64,000 bases of DNA from positions 33,701,001-33,765,000 of the forward strand of contig NC_134013.1 in the NCBI RefSeq assembly GCF_040712315.1, written 5' to 3'. Shown here one piece after another: positions 23,701 through 36,799 of the stretch; position 1 is the first letter of the stretch, and each line of letters opens with the position of its first letter. A program made the position numbers and the translations under genes. Origin of the DNA: Castanea sativa. Its lineage: Eukaryota; Streptophyta; Magnoliopsida; Fagales; Fagaceae. The notes beneath the pieces are model-generated. The model was given only the letters and a program-made list of their open reading frames with translations. It was not told the DNA's origin and ran no database searches.

Positions 23701-24271
23701 ACCCTTGCATTCACAGATTCATAGGTTTTCCTCACAGATCCATAGCTATACATCCCTAGATTTGGTGTTATCTCTCTATCATCTCAGGTAAAAAATCGAT
23801 ATCAGAATTTGATGCGCATAGAGAATTTTATGGTGTAGGTGAGGAGTAGTTTTAGATATTGCAAAGGTTTATCATTCATAATGTATTTTCATATTAGAGA
23901 AGTATTTTCATTTGATAGGTTGTATTGCTTGTGCTTTGGTATTTTCTTGAATGAGTGTTGCACAAGTACATTGGGGTTATATTGGTTCTTTGGTGTTGTA
24001 AATTTTAATTACAAAAAATGAAAATCTTTAGATTTGCTAGAAGTAATGAACAATAAATCTTAATGCATTTCATACTTCATGTTGAAAAATTTTAAAAATA
24101 GGAATTTGCATTATGCAACCAAAGGTGTATGTAGGTAGTAAGCAGAATTTCTTATTTTGAAAAAGTTGAACATACATAATCATCATTGTCAAACATTAAC
24201 AACAACACTCTGTATTACACACAACGTGTAGACATTAACAACAACGTCTAATCTTTGTAGGTAGAAATTTT

Positions 24272-24850
24272 TAGAAATCATCATTGCTTGAATCTAAGAA
24301 GTCTAACATATCTTTTTCATCATCTAATGAAGTAATTTCATTAATAGACTTGATGGCTCGCTCTTGCGCCTTTCCTTGTAGATGTTTCCTAGCTTTTTGG
24401 ATTGCATGAAAACGGTCTAATTGCCTTTGCATTTGATTGTTCTCATGTTCTAGATGAGCAAGTATTTTGGCAAGTTTGTCTCGAGGTAACTCGACTAAAT
24501 GTGCCTTAGGAACTCGTAACTTGTGTCATTGACAATACACCTCCAACTCACACATTTTCTTGTGTAAGGTTGACTATGGTGGTTTTGCTGTGTGAACTCT
24601 ATTGCGATGGTATTTGTACTTAGTTTTGTAGGTTTGCCAACCTTGATGTGCCCGATGCTTCCAAGACTCTCGCACGTGTATATTGGAACATTAATGAAAT
24701 CTCTTTTCTCTCCAACCCATTTCCCTCCATAGTGGTCTATGTATGTCTATAGTTGTTGCTCTGTTGGAACTTGTGATGATGCATTTGTTGAAGTAGATCC
24801 AAACTTGTTTTGCACTGTACAATTTGATTTTGAGGCGTTGCGACACATGG
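24272..24850 (-). pseudogene. Decayed ORF of unknown function, transposon-associated
   Basis: From a Met codon at about 24848 the minus strand reads MCRNASKSNCTVQNK, then after one stop YIDHYGGKWVGEKRDF and NVPIYTCESLGSIGHIKVGK. After a frame change near 24510 it continues VELPRDKLAKILAHLEHENN, a heptad-like, probably coiled-coil segment, and ends in an acidic tail (DDEKDMLDFLDSSNDDF) with a stop. I do not recognise the family. It lies between a TCGAG array and another broken accessory ORF, suggesting a MULE-type cargo gene. Confidence 0.5.
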
Positions 24851-25286
24851 CTTAGTCAATCTAGGAAGTTAGTGGGGTAGAAATAAACCATTCATTATTG
24901 TGGTGTATTTATAACCTCATTTCATGGTCCAAGCATTATAATATATATGAGTTATTAGGGCTTGTCAATACAGGCTGGAAAAACAATATACGAATAGGAT
25001 TACCCATGTTCCCAATGTTACAGTGATATTTCAACATGTGTGCAGTAGTTATAGCATACTTGAACAAAGCATCATCTTTAATTGACACAATGCTATGAAT
25101 TATGCACCAGGGTACGATTATTTATATATTTACATTATGGTCACATGTGAGTGTTAGCATTTAATTTCTAGCATGTAATACTATATAAATCTATGAATGT
25201 CTTTGTCACATACCATCTTATGCAGCTATACATTATTTACCAATAGTTAATGCACACTGTTAACTCGATCATTTGATGTTATTGTA

Positions 25287-25745
25287 TTCAGCATCAATGT
25301 CCAGTTCTGGCAACCCTTTAATCTATAGGCCACGCGATGTGTTCACCGCGATGGGTTGTTGCTAGGTATTGGAAGATAAATTCAGCTATCCAATCGATCC
25401 CAATCTATGAAATAGTGCACGGGTTCACAATACCATAAGGCAGGAGTGGGCTTGGTTACTCCGTGAAAATGAAATGTTTTATGATGGATTGGTCGGTTAC
25501 AAATTGCTAGTGCCTTGTCAACTCATATCACAGATGCCAAGAGACATTATAAATGAACTTCGTAGAGCATTGAACCACATAAGAGAAGAAAATAATTAAA
25601 TGAAGATACGTCTTAATCGATATCGGACCCAAGTTAAGATTCAAGAAATAGTGGAGTGTCTGTTGTACAAGTAAGCATGATACATGGAATCACTTCTTAT
25701 AGCAAACATTTGTCAATCGGACGTGGAGATGTCAGATGAAGAGTA
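25287..25745 (+). pseudogene. Decayed ORF of unknown function, homologous to 36800-37177
   Basis: With stops ignored the plus strand reads MSSSGNPLIYRPRDVF, TIRQEWAWLLRENEMFYDGL, then MPRDIINELRRALNHIREEN and ends MSDEE. The pattern RQEW...NE...D-LV...L-RRA recurs in the minus-strand ORF at 36941-37177, so both derive from one gene family. At least three stops are present. Function unknown; probably an accessory protein of a plant transposon. Confidence 0.5.
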
Positions 25746-25757
25746 ATCGTGTAATGG

Positions 25758-28343
25758 TCTAATTGGACTTTGCTGTATAACTATTTTCCTTAACTATGAT
25801 TTAGATGTATGTGTGTCACTGTTGTTGTGTTCGTACTGCTGCGACTTAAATAATGCTTCCAAGTGTAGGATTGTCACAAAGTAATAACTCGGAAAATCCA
25901 AGGTTGAATCCACAAGGAAAAGGGATTTGATTAGCAAACCACATGAGAATAAAACTAAAATAATAAAGTTTAATTGAAGAGATTTTTGATAGTTTAGTAA
26001 AGGTAATTTAAATTGAGAGAAAATAACAATATATTAAGGCGCTAAGGTTTGGGGATCCACACACAACACATCCATTGGTAGTCTTAACAATATTTATTTC
26101 ATAACTCAACTAAAATTCATACAAATGATGATCTTAGTCTGATGATTTAACAATAAAAACTCAAGAATTAAGTGTCTTAGGTAGTTTCATGCAATTGATT
26201 GACTTTAGACAAAACAAAACTAGTGAATTAGTTAGTAGGGAATACTAAGCATTTAACGTGCCCGGAATCTACGATAAATCAAAGGATTATATAGAACTAA
26301 ACACTTTTCTAGATGTGTAAAACAATAAAAAACATAAAAACCTAAGCTTTAAAGCAATAAAGAATTGTTAAGAACATACCAATAAATGGTTGGGTTTCAC
26401 CCCTTGCCTTAGCAAGGCTTCTAGCAAGCCATAACACAAATAAAACTCTAAAAATTGTAAAGAAACTTTAAGAAAACCTAAATTATGTTCTACAGCAGCT
26501 CTCTCCTGAATTTTTCCCTAAAGAGCCTTTAAATAAGTCAAGGAATCCTATTACAAGTTGAATTCCCGTTTGGAGAAAATCCTAGGTTTTTAGGCTTTAT
26601 TTAACCGATGTTTTTGGCCCACTTAACTTCAGAATTTGGACTTTTGGTAAACTAAAAAGTTGTAGCCCTTTAATTTATCTTTCCATCTCAATTTGAATCA
26701 TCTCGATTGAACATTTGAGCCGAAAATTATGCTCCAAATACTAACTAGTATGCAAGCTGAAATCCTAATCAGAATTAGACTTGGATTAGGTGCAAATTTC
26801 CTTTGATTCCTTGTTCCAATTGGAATTGAATTTAATTGGGTTGACTTAATTTGACTTCATCATGGCCTTTGTAAAATTAAAGTCCGTTAGCTTTCTTCTT
26901 TGCATAAATCCACTTATTTAATTTCATTATCCTACAAAAGACAAATTCATGCATTAAAATTCAATTAAGCACAAAATTCATTATTTAGCATTATTCCAAA
27001 ATCAACTATAAATGTCATGAATTAACTCAAAATAAGTATAATAATGCTTTTCTAATTGGACTTTGCTGTATAACTATTTTCCTTAACTATGATTTAGATG
27101 TATGTGTGTCACTGTTGTTGTGTTCGTACTGCTGCGACTTAAATAATGCTTCCAAGTGTAGGATTGTCACAAAGTAATAACTCGGAAAATCCAAGGTTGA
27201 ATCCACAAGGAAAAGGGATTTGATTAGCAAACCACATGAGAATAAAACTAAAATAATAAAGTTTAATTGAAGAGATTTTTGATAGTTTAGTAAAGGTAAT
27301 TTAAATTGAGAGAAAATAACAATATATTAAGGCGCTAAGGTTTGGGGATCCACACACAACACATCCATTGGTAGTCTTAACAATATTTATTTTATAACTC
27401 AACTAAAATTCATACAAATGATGATCTTAGTCTGATGATTTAACAATAAAAACTCAAGAATTACTTGTCTTAGGTAGTTTCATGCAATTGATTGACTTTA
27501 GGCAAAACAAAACTAGTGAATTAGTTCGTAGGGAATACTAATCATTTAACGTGCCCGGAATCTATGATAAATCAAAGGATTATACAGAACTAAACACTTT
27601 TCTAGATGTGTAAAACAATAAAAAAACATAAAAACCTAAGCTTTAAAACCAATAAAGAATTGTTAAGAACATACCAATAAATGGTTGGGTTTCACCCCTT
27701 GCCTTAGCAAGGCTTCTAGCAAGCCATAACACAAATAAAACTCTAAAAATTGTAAAGAAACTTTAAGAAAACCTAAATTATGTTCTACAGCAGCTCTCTC
27801 CTGAATTCCCTAAAGAGCCTTTAAATAAGTCAAGGAATCCTATTACAAGTTGAATTCCCGTTTGGGGAAAATCCTAGGTTTTTAGGCTTTATTTAACCGA
27901 CGTTTTTGGCCCACTTAACTTCAGAATTTGGACTTTTGGTAAATTACAAAGTTGTAGCCCTTTAATTTATCTTTCCATCTCAATTTGAATCATCTCGATT
28001 GAACATTTGAGCCGAAAACTATGCTCCAAATACTAACTAGTATGCAAGCTGAAATCCTAATCAGAATTAGACTTGGATTAGGTGCAAATTTCCTTTGATT
28101 CCTTGTCCCAATTGGAATTGAATTTAATTGGGTTGACTTAATTTGACTTCATCATGGCCCTTGTAAAATTAAAGTCCATTAGCTTTCTTCTTTGCATAAA
28201 TCCACTTATTTAATTTCATTATCCTACAAAAGACAAATTCATGCATTAAAATTCAATTAAGCACAAAATTCATTATTTAGCATTATTCCAAAATCAACTA
28301 TAAAAGTCATGAATTAACTCAAAATAAGTATAATAATGCTTTT
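25758..28343. repeat. 1,293-bp tandem duplication of flank plus LTR
   Basis: The unit 25758-27050 (79 bp of host flank plus most of an LTR) is repeated at 27051-28343 with few differences. The junction at 27050 joins LTR sequence GCTTTTCTAAT to flank sequence GGTCTAATTGG, sharing TCTAAT. The second unit continues into the true LTR end, so the first LTR copy lacks its outer ~40 bp (the minus-strand 5' end). Confidence 0.92.
25837..27050 (-). repeat. Gypsy LTR copy A (duplicated, truncated)
   Basis: Begins TGCTGCGACT on the plus strand like copy B but lacks the last ~40 bp before the CA end. It is closely similar to copy B, with scattered single changes and a few small indels. Confidence 0.92.
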
Positions 28344-28382
28344 CTAATAATGATATAAATATGCAAAAGTAAGCTATTATCA
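27130..28382 (-). repeat. Gypsy 3' LTR (copy B), 1,253 bp
   Basis: Full LTR, plus-strand ends TGCTGCGACT...GCTATTATCA (TG/CA). The adjacent internal sequence is the polypurine tract. Confidence 0.93.
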
Positions 28383-28396
28383 CACTCCCCAACCAG
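28383..28396 (-). other. Polypurine tract of the Gypsy element
   Basis: The minus strand reads GGTTGGGGAGTG directly before the 3' LTR start TGATAATAG, the expected plus-strand primer site. Confidence 0.8.
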
Positions 28397-30044
28397 CTCA
28401 TTACTAGTCCCTAGCAATTTAAGTGACTTGAGACAAAGACACAAAATAACAAAAATTATTACTTTAGTAGAAATAAGTAATCAAAGGTCAAAACATTAAC
28501 AACCACCAAAGATATTCCACATGCCTTCAATACTTAGTGTGTGAATAGTTTAGCCAACATAGACACAACCTTAGTCTTAAGATAAAATATGGCTTGAATT
28601 TTTATCCAAAGTTATGCTTCAACTTAAATCTCACAATTGTAAACACTCAACAAATACAATCACTCCGAAAAGGGTGTAACACTCTCAAACATATGTGAGC
28701 AGAATAATAGAGAACAAAGACTAATATTTCACATATAAATAAGCTGAAGAATGGTGAAGCAAAATAAAGGATATTTATAGTCTCATGAAAGGATGCCAAA
28801 CACTAAGAATATTACACCACACACATTGATTAGTAATGTCAAGATTCAAACCATACCTTCCTTAAGATCAAATAGGACTTTCATTGGGACGTAATGTAGT
28901 ATTAAGAGGAGGAATTTAGAACAAAGGGTATAGGTAAAAATAAAAAGTATTCCCAAGAATATTTAGAGAGATAACTTCTTTTGAATATATGCCAATTAAT
29001 GTATTCTCTCAAGTTTCTTGAATATTGCACTCACTTTTTTTTTTCTTTTTTTCTTCAAAATTTCATCAACAAAATCATTCTCTATTTCTTCCTCTTTCAC
29101 ATTTCCCTTTTTTTTCAACAATTTTCCTTTTCAGTTTATGACTTCTTTTTTTTTGAGTGAGTCCTCCTATTCTTCCAACTACTTCACCACAAATTTATAG
29201 TAATAAGACAATTTGATTGCATTCATTCTTGGAACACCTAAGGAAAGGGTTTGAGAAAGAATGGCTAAAATAATAGGCTTAAAAGGGTGACTAGCGGTAA
29301 TGTATCAAGAAAGAAAATAATAAAGGCTCAAAATTAACAAAGATAGCCTAAAATCATCTCTTAATGATTGGGATAGTTCTTCAAAATCCATGACTTTAAC
29401 ATATTTAGGTGTGGCATAAAATTTGATGAATTCTTAGCATTCAACCAAATCAAAGAATAATGAGACTAAGCAACAACAAAGTTATGTGCTTCCAAATGAA
29501 AAATGAGGTCAAGAAAATAACCCTCTAAAAAAATGAATGGCTCAAGAACTCACTTGGGTTATAGTCTCTACATTTTATTTTCAAAGCCATCTCTATCTTT
29601 CAACCAAGAAACATGTTCATGTGGCTAAAGTGCATGTGCATACTAGTTGAGCATGAAAAACAGTGGAATTCTTTAGATAGAAGTAGCATAAAGAACTTTG
29701 ACTTATAGCTCTTGCTAAAGCAACACTTTTTTTTTTTTTTTGAAAATTGGACTAAAAACAAAAACAAAAACCACTAAAAACAACCCAAAAAACATTAACA
29801 TAAAATAAAACCAAGTGCATATCATCTCAAGTTTCTCCCCCCAACCTAAAACCTACATTGTCCTCAATGATAACAATGAAAAACAATGAGTAGAGATTAC
29901 AAAGAGTACTTTGAAGAGATGAACATAAATGAATAGAAAAAAAAAACTTTAACACCTGCAAAAAGGGTTAGAAAATAAAACAATAAAATAATAAAAAGGA
30001 AAAAAAAAAATCTAAACTACGACACAAATACTAATGCTAATTGC
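28397..30044. other. Non-coding 3' region of the Gypsy element
   Basis: AT-rich sequence between integrase and polypurine tract, without an ORF I can support. A long non-coding 3' section is common in Athila/Tat elements. Contains T-rich and A-rich runs (about 29035-29160, 29725-29745). Confidence 0.7.
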
Positions 30045-33000
30045 TTAGCAAGTCTTGATAAATGGGATCCTCGAATTAATGGATTCCTCCTCTTGTGAAA
30101 AATTCTCAAGAAATGGCTTAAGACGTTGTCCATTCACCTTAAATATGTTACCATTCTTAGGGTTTTCAATTTCTATGGCACCATGTGGGAAAACATTTTT
30201 AACAATGAAAGGTCTAGTCCATCTAGATCTCAATTTTCCAGGGAACAAATGTATCCTAGAATTATACAAAAGAACTTTTTGAGATGGTTCAAAAGATTTC
30301 CTTACAACTCATTCAATTGCAATTTTCTCAATGAACTAGCCTTGTCTAAGTTAAAGTTAAACATCTTTATTGCCCAATATGATTTATGTTCCAATTCCAC
30401 AGGCAAGTGACAAGCTTTACCATAAACAAGTCTATAGGAAGACATACCAAGAATATTTTTATAGGTAGCGCAGTACGCCCAAAGTGCATCATTCAACCTT
30501 AAAGACCAATCTTTAAGATTTAGGTTAACCATCTTTTCCAAAATTTGTTTAATCTCCCTATTGGCAAGCTCAACTTGTCCACTTGTTTGTGGGTGATATG
30601 GGGTGGCAACCTTGTGTGTTATGCAATATTTTCTTATTAATGCCTCAAAAGGTTAGTTGCAAAAGTGCAAGCCCCCATCACTAATAATTTCCCTAGGGAT
30701 GCCAAACCTTGACAAAACATTTTCCTTTAAAAATTTCAAAAAAATTTCGTGATCATTTGTTTTGCAAGGAATAACCTCAACCCATTTTGAAACATAATCT
30801 ACAGCCACTAGAATGTGAAGATATCCAAAAGAAGGAGGGAATGGACCCATGAAATCTATGCCCCAACAATCAAAAATTTCAACAAATAAAATTGGGTTTA
30901 AAGGCATCATATTTCTACAAGTTATTCCTCCCAAATTTTGACAAGACTCACAAGATTTGCAAAAATGATGAGTGTATGTAAACATATTAGGCCAGTAAAA
31001 ACCACATTACAAAATCTTTACAATGGTTTTCCTTAAAGAAAAGTGGCCTCCACAAGCTTCATTAAGACAAAAGGAGATGACACTAAATATTTCATTATTA
31101 GGGACACATCTCCTAATGATTTGATCTAGACAGTACTTAAATAAATAAGGATCATCATAGAAAAAATTACGTACCTCAACCATGAAGCGTTTCTTATCTT
31201 GAATACTCCAGTGAGATGGTGTTTGGCCTATGACAAGAAAATTGACAATATTAGCATACCAAGGCAAAGTAGAGATGGAAAAACAATTGTTCACCAGGGA
31301 ATGAATCCCTAATGGGCAATGCATCCATGGATTCATTAAAAGTGAGGCGCGATAGATGGTCTGTCACCACATTTTCTACTCCTTTCTTTTTATCTTTGAT
31401 GGTGATATTAAATTCTTGTAGTAGAAGAATCCATCTAATCAACCTTAGCTTTGCATCCTTCTTTGAAAGAAGATATTTTAAAGCTGCATGGTCAGTGAAA
31501 ACAACAACAAGAGAACCAAGAATATATAAATGAAATTTATCTAAGGCAAATACCATAGCAAGTAACTCTTTTTCAGTTGTAGAATAATTCGTTTGAGCTT
31601 CATTCAAAGTATTACATGCATGGTAAATTACATGAGATTTTTTATCCTTTCTTTGCCCTAAAACAGCTCCAATCACACAATCACTTGCATCACATAATTT
31701 CAAAAGGTAAAGTCCAATTTGGTGGTTGCATAATAGGTGCAATGGTAAGCATGCCTTTTAGCTTATCAAAAGCTTCTTGGCAATCTTGGGTCCATTCAAA
31801 GGGAGTGTCATTTGTTAGGAGGTTACACATAGGTCTAGATATGAAACTAAAGTCTTTTATGAAACTCCTATAAAATCCAGCATGTCCTAGGAATGATCTC
31901 ACATCTTTAACAGTCTTAGGTGTAGGCAAATTAGCAATCAACTCAATCTTTGCTTTATCCATCTCAATGCCTTTTGAAGAAACAATGCGGCCGAATACAA
32001 TCCGTTTTGTGACCATGAAATGACACTTTTCCCAATTTAATAGTAATTTATTTTCTTCACACCTAGTTAAGACTTTTTTCAAATTAGAAAGGAATTCATC
32101 AAAAGAGTCACCAAACACAGAAAAATCATCCAAATAATGTTCTACCATGTCACTAAAAATACTTAGCATGCATCTTTGAAAAGTGGCAGGTGCATTACAT
32201 AAACCAAATGGCATCCTCCTAAATGCAAAAGTACCAAAAGGACAAGTAAATGTGGTTTTCTATTGATCTTCAAGTCCAATTTCAATTTGATAGTACCCAG
32301 AATACCTATTTAAAAAACAATAGTACTCATGACCTGCTACTCTCTCTAAAACTTGATCCAAGAAAGGTAAAGGGAAGTGATCTTTCCTAGTGACTGCATT
32401 CAATTTTCTATAATCAATACACATGTGCCAACTAGTGGTGACACGAGTTGGAATTAACTCATTATTCTCATTTTTTACCATAGTTATTCTAGATTTCTTA
32501 GGCACCACTTGAGTAGGACTTACCCATTTACTATTTGCAATGGGTTATATGATACCCACATCTAACAATTTGAGCACTTCAGTCTTAACTACCTCTTTCA
32601 TTGTGGGGTTTAACCTACATTGCATCTTCCTAGATGGTTTAGCATTGTCCTCTAAATAAATCTTGTGAGTAGAAACCAATGGGTTAATTCCTTTAATGTC
32701 AGCTATGTTCCATCCTATGGCACTCTTATGTTTTCTCAAAACATTTAATAACTTATCTTCTTGCAAAGAGTCAAGTTTAGAAGACATTACCACAGGAAAA
32801 GTCTCATCGGTTCCTAGAAAAGCATACTTGAGCTCAACGGGCAAGGGCTTCAACTCCAATTTTGGTACTTGCTCACTAGATGGCAACAACTTTATCTCAC
32901 GAGGTGGCGACTCCTCATATTTCAATTTCCAATTGCTCGCTTCCAATTCCTGCATAGATTCCTAAAGACAGTGAATGTATGAAATTTTAGAATTCTCATC

Positions 33001-33743
33001 AAACTTAAAATCACATGAATTGACTAGACAAGCTTCTAATGGATCTGAAAAACATGTTTTGTTGAATTGTTCTTGAACAAGTGTTTCAATTAAGTCAACT
33101 TCATGCATATCCTCTTCATCCCTAGGTTGCTTACAATATTAAAAATATTAAGCTCAAGGGTCATATTCCCAAAAGATAATTTTAAGACTCCACTTTTACA
33201 ATTTATCAATGCATTAGAAGTTGCAAGAAATGGGCGTCCTAAAATCACAGATATTTGAGAATTAGCATTAGAAACAGGATGCATGTCCAAAATAATAAAG
33301 TCAACAGGAAAATTAAATTTGTCCACTTGAACCAAAATATCCTCAACAACACCCTTAGGAACAATCACAGGTCAATTGGCAAGTTGTAAAATTATGGAAG
33401 TGGGTTTTAACTCGCCTAGACCTAATTGCTCATACATTGAATATGGCAAAAGATTCACACTTGCCCCAAGATCAAGCAAAGCTTTCTCTATTTTTGAATT
33501 ACCAATCATACATGAAATAGTGGGACAACTTGGATCCTTAAACTTTGGAGGTCTATTGTTTTGAATGATTGCACTAAATTGTTTAGTAAAGAATGTCTTC
33601 TTATGTACATTAAGCTTGCGCTTAACAGTACACAAATCTTTCAAAATTTTAGCATATGATGGAATTTGCTTTATGGCATCCAAAAGAGGAATGTTCACTT
33701 TAACTTGCTTAAGCACTTTAAGGATTTCAAAATTTCGATTCAC
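30045..33743 (-). pseudogene. Gypsy pol (protease, RT, RNase H, integrase), decayed
   Basis: Protease active site DLGAS lies at about 33459-33473. Reverse transcriptase covers about 32955-31690, with YLDD at 32125-32136 in place of the more usual FMDD-type motif. RNase H (DASD, TTEKELLA, FTDHAALK) spans 31742-31340. The integrase zinc-binding region (CKSCESC) is near 30955, and core aspartates are in GIDFMGP (about 30855) and ISDGG (about 30678), with Glu in GQVE at about 30570. The C-terminal part ends near [11 protein letters not shown] (about 30120). Stops interrupt at about 33371, 32260 and 30653, and frame changes occur near 32520 and 31000. The integrase zinc motif seems to have lost its first His (FCLNEAC). 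It replicated the element by reverse transcription and integration when intact. Confidence 0.92.
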
Positions 33744-33774
33744 TTTTTGAGGTGGAACTAACCTTTGGGGAAAT

Positions 33775-35241
33775 GGAGTAGGGATAAGACACCTTTCAAT
33801 TTAATTAGATTTAGGGCCAAGGACTTCATCACTACTCTTTATTTTGGAAGATTCATCTTGTGTATTGCTTTTAGGAATATCTTTCTCAATGATTTTTCCA
33901 CTACAAAGAGTAGTTACAGATTTAACTTGAATCACTTTATTTTTAGAGGAGCTACAATCATCAACACAAAATTGACCTTGGGGGTTTGGTTGTGGTTTAG
34001 ATGGAAATATACCCTTTTCTATTGTGCTCATGGATGTGGTCAATTTAGTGAGAGTGCTCCTAATGTTATTTATGGCTTGTGAGTTCTGATTATTAATGGT
34101 GGATTGAGTTTGCATGAATTGTTGCAAGGTGTCCTCAAGACTCTTCTCTGGAGAGGGATTATAGGGAACAAAATTTGAAGAACCATGTATAGGAGGTGCA
34201 ACCACATTTTCATTCCTCCAACTAAAATTTGGGTGATTCCTCCACCCTAAATTGTATGTCTCTAAATAGGGGGAAGGGTATGGTTTTTTCACCATGTTCA
34301 TAGCATTTGCTTGATCATGCAACACCTCTTTAAAAGCTGGAATTGTAGGAAATTCATTGGTAGGGTGTTTCATGGTCTCACAAATTTTACAAACCTCATC
34401 AATTTCAAGCACAATATGCATTCCATTGCCCTTCCTTAATTCCATGGCTTCAAGCTTCCTAGTTAGACTAGCTACCCTAGCACTAAGGTCATCATCAGGA
34501 TCTTTATTCAAAGATTCTCCATTGCACATCATCTCTACAAATTGGCACATCTTTGGAGTTAAACTTTCATATAAAAAACTAATTATACGCCAAGTTCATA
34601 GCCATGATATGGACAAGCATTAAGTAAATCTTTAAATCTTCCCAACATTGATAAAATGTCTCATTATCTTTTTGTGAAAAATTCATTATTTGTCTTTTAA
34701 GTGCATTAGTCCTATGAATTGGAAAAAATTTCTTTAAAAATTCAGTTTGCAACTCTTGCCAAGTACCAATTGACCTAGGTCTCAAAGAATAAAGCCAAGT
34801 TTTTGCCTTGTCTTTAAGAGAAAAAGGGAACAACTTCAACCTAATGGCCTCTTCATTACATGATTGATCATGGAAGGTAGAACATACCTCCTCAAATTCC
34901 TTAAAGTGTAGGTAAGGATTTTCAAAATCTAAGCCATGAAATTTAGGAAGTAATGAAATCATACCAGGCTTAAAATTAATATTATTTGCATTAGTTGGAA
35001 AAATGATGCATGATGGTGCACTACTCCTAGTAGGTTGCAAATAATCCCTGAGAGTTCTAATGGGTTGGTGAGCATGGAAGTTTTCATTATTTAAATTATT
35101 CTCATCACCATGATTACTCTCTAAGTCTGCCATGATATCAAGTGTATCAGAATGTGTAAAAGAATCAGATAAATCGCCAAAAAAATTATTAGACTCAATT
35201 CTAACCAAGTGATTATCACTATCATGACACCAAACACGCAT
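33775..35241 (-). pseudogene. Gypsy gag, decayed
   Basis: The retrotransposon gag domain is recognisable in 35241-34579: LPKFHGLDFENPYLHFKEF, LFPFSLKDKAKTWLYSL, KKFFPIHRTNALKRQI and FYQCWEDLK. A frame change near 34565 leads into 34550-33801, which has QFVEMMCNGESLN, a basic linker and a degenerate zinc-binding stretch (CKICETMKHPTNEFP). It ends at a stop before the protease region. Gag forms the virus-like particle in intact elements. Confidence 0.9.
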
Positions 35242-35450
35242 GCAATGTTAAACCAAGAAAGAAAAGAAAAAGAAAATCAAAAAAATAAAAAACCTTTAAC
35301 AATAAAGAGAAGTAAAGAGAAAAGAAAAACTCTAAAAGAAAGCTAAACTACTTTAAAAAGAAAAGAGTTGGAGAGATATTACCAAATATGTGAAGAAATT
35401 TAATGCCAAAAACCTCTCCAAACAAAGTGGAACACTTATCTAATTGCCTA

Positions 35451-35470
35451 ATCCCCTGGCAACGGCGCCA
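35451..35470 (-). other. Primer-binding site, tRNA-Asp type
   Basis: Just inside the 5' LTR the minus strand reads TGGCGCCGTTGCC followed by AGGGGA. Apart from one extra base this is complementary to the 3' end of plant tRNA-Asp, the primer used by Athila/Tat elements. Confidence 0.85.
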
Positions 35471-35476
35471 AAAACT

Positions 35477-36552
35477 TGCTGACTTAAATAATGCTCCTAA
35501 GTGCAGGATTATCATGAAGTAATAACTCGGAAAGTCTGAGGTCGAATCCACAGGGAAAAGGGAATTGATTAGAAAACCACAAGAGAATAAACTAAAATAA
35601 TAAAGTTTAACTGAAAAGATTTTTGATAGTTTAGTAAATGTAATTTAAATTGAGAGAAAATAACAATATATTAAGGCTCTAAGGTTTAGGGATCCACACA
35701 CAACACATCTATTGGTAGTCTTAACAATATTTATTTTATAATTCAACAAAAATTCATACGAAGGATGATCGTAGTCTGATGATTTAACAATAAAAATTCA
35801 AGAATTAATTGTCTAAGGTTTTTTCATGCAATTGATTGATTTTAGGTAAAACAAAACTAGTGAATTAGTTTGCAGGGAATACTAAGCATTTAACGTGCCC
35901 GGAATCTACGATGAATCAAAGGATTATACAGAACTAAACACTTTTCAAGATGTGTAAAAAAATCAAAAACATAAAAACATAAGCTTTAAAACCAATAAAT
36001 AATTGTTAAGAATATACCAATAAACGGTTGGGTTTCACCCTTTGCCTTAGCAAGGCTTCTAGCAAGCTATAACACAAATAAAACTCTAAAAACTGTAAAG
36101 AAACTTAAAAAAAAACCCAAATTATGTTCTACAGCAGCACTCCCCTGAATTGTGTCCTAAAGAGCCTTTAAATAAGTCAAAGAATTCTATTACAAGTTGA
36201 ATTCTTGTTTAAAGAAAATCTCAGGTTTTTAGGCTTCACTTAACTGACGTTTTTGGCCCATTTAACTTTAGAATTTAGACTTTTGGTAAACTTTTAATTG
36301 GGTTGGCCTTCTTTGACTTCATCATGGCCTTTGTAAAATTAAAGTCCATTAGCTTTCTTCTTTGCACAAATCCACTTATTTAATTTCATTATTCTACAAA
36401 AGACAAATTCACGCATTAGAATTCAATTAAGCACAAAATTGATTATTTAGCATTATTCCAAAATCAACTATAAAATGCATGAATTAACTCAAAATAAGTA
36501 TGATAATGCTTTTCTAATAATGATATAAATATGCAAAATTAAGCTATTATCA
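35477..36552 (-). repeat. Gypsy 5' LTR (copy C), 1,076 bp
   Basis: Ends TGCTGACTTA...GCTATTATCA on the plus strand. It lacks about 180-190 bp present in copies A and B, between GGTAAAC and TTAATTGGGTT near 36291, and differs from them at many more positions than A and B differ from each other. Confidence 0.92.
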
Positions 36553-36799
36553 TGTACTATGTAGGGAACAATGTTTACTTTCAGGGGACAATGTAAACCT
36601 TATTATTTTCAGTACAAGCATGCACGTTATTTGTAATTTGAATGACTACTAGGGTGAAGAGGTAGACAATTTATTATACGCATAACACAGAAAACTTAAA
36701 TATTCTCACACAGGATGCCATCAATATGTATGTACTACATATCGAACACTAATGGTACTAACATTATTAACTTAATCCTAGAGATAATACACACACACT

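Larger units (their letters stand above)
25837..36552 (-). mobile_element. Ty3/Gypsy LTR retrotransposon (Athila-like), 10.7 kb, with an extra duplicated LTR
   Basis: Read on the minus strand: 5' LTR 36552-35477, primer-binding site, gag, protease, reverse transcriptase, RNase H, integrase, a ~1.6 kb non-coding 3' region, polypurine tract, 3' LTR 28382-27130, then a duplicated LTR copy. The integrase-last order defines Ty3/Gypsy. A tRNA-Asp-type primer site and the gag and integrase C-terminal motifs suggest the Athila/Tat group. Flanks are CGTAC (25832-25836) and TGTAC (36553-36557), a 5-bp TSD with one change. All ORFs carry stops or frame changes. It sits inside older transposon debris: accessory-ORF remnants lie on both sides. 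Confidence 0.93.

Noticed and set aside
35440..35480. Possible tRNA gene at the tRNA-Asp-like sequence
   Set aside because: Only about 18 bases match the tRNA 3' end and they sit at the expected primer site beside an LTR; no cloverleaf can be formed.
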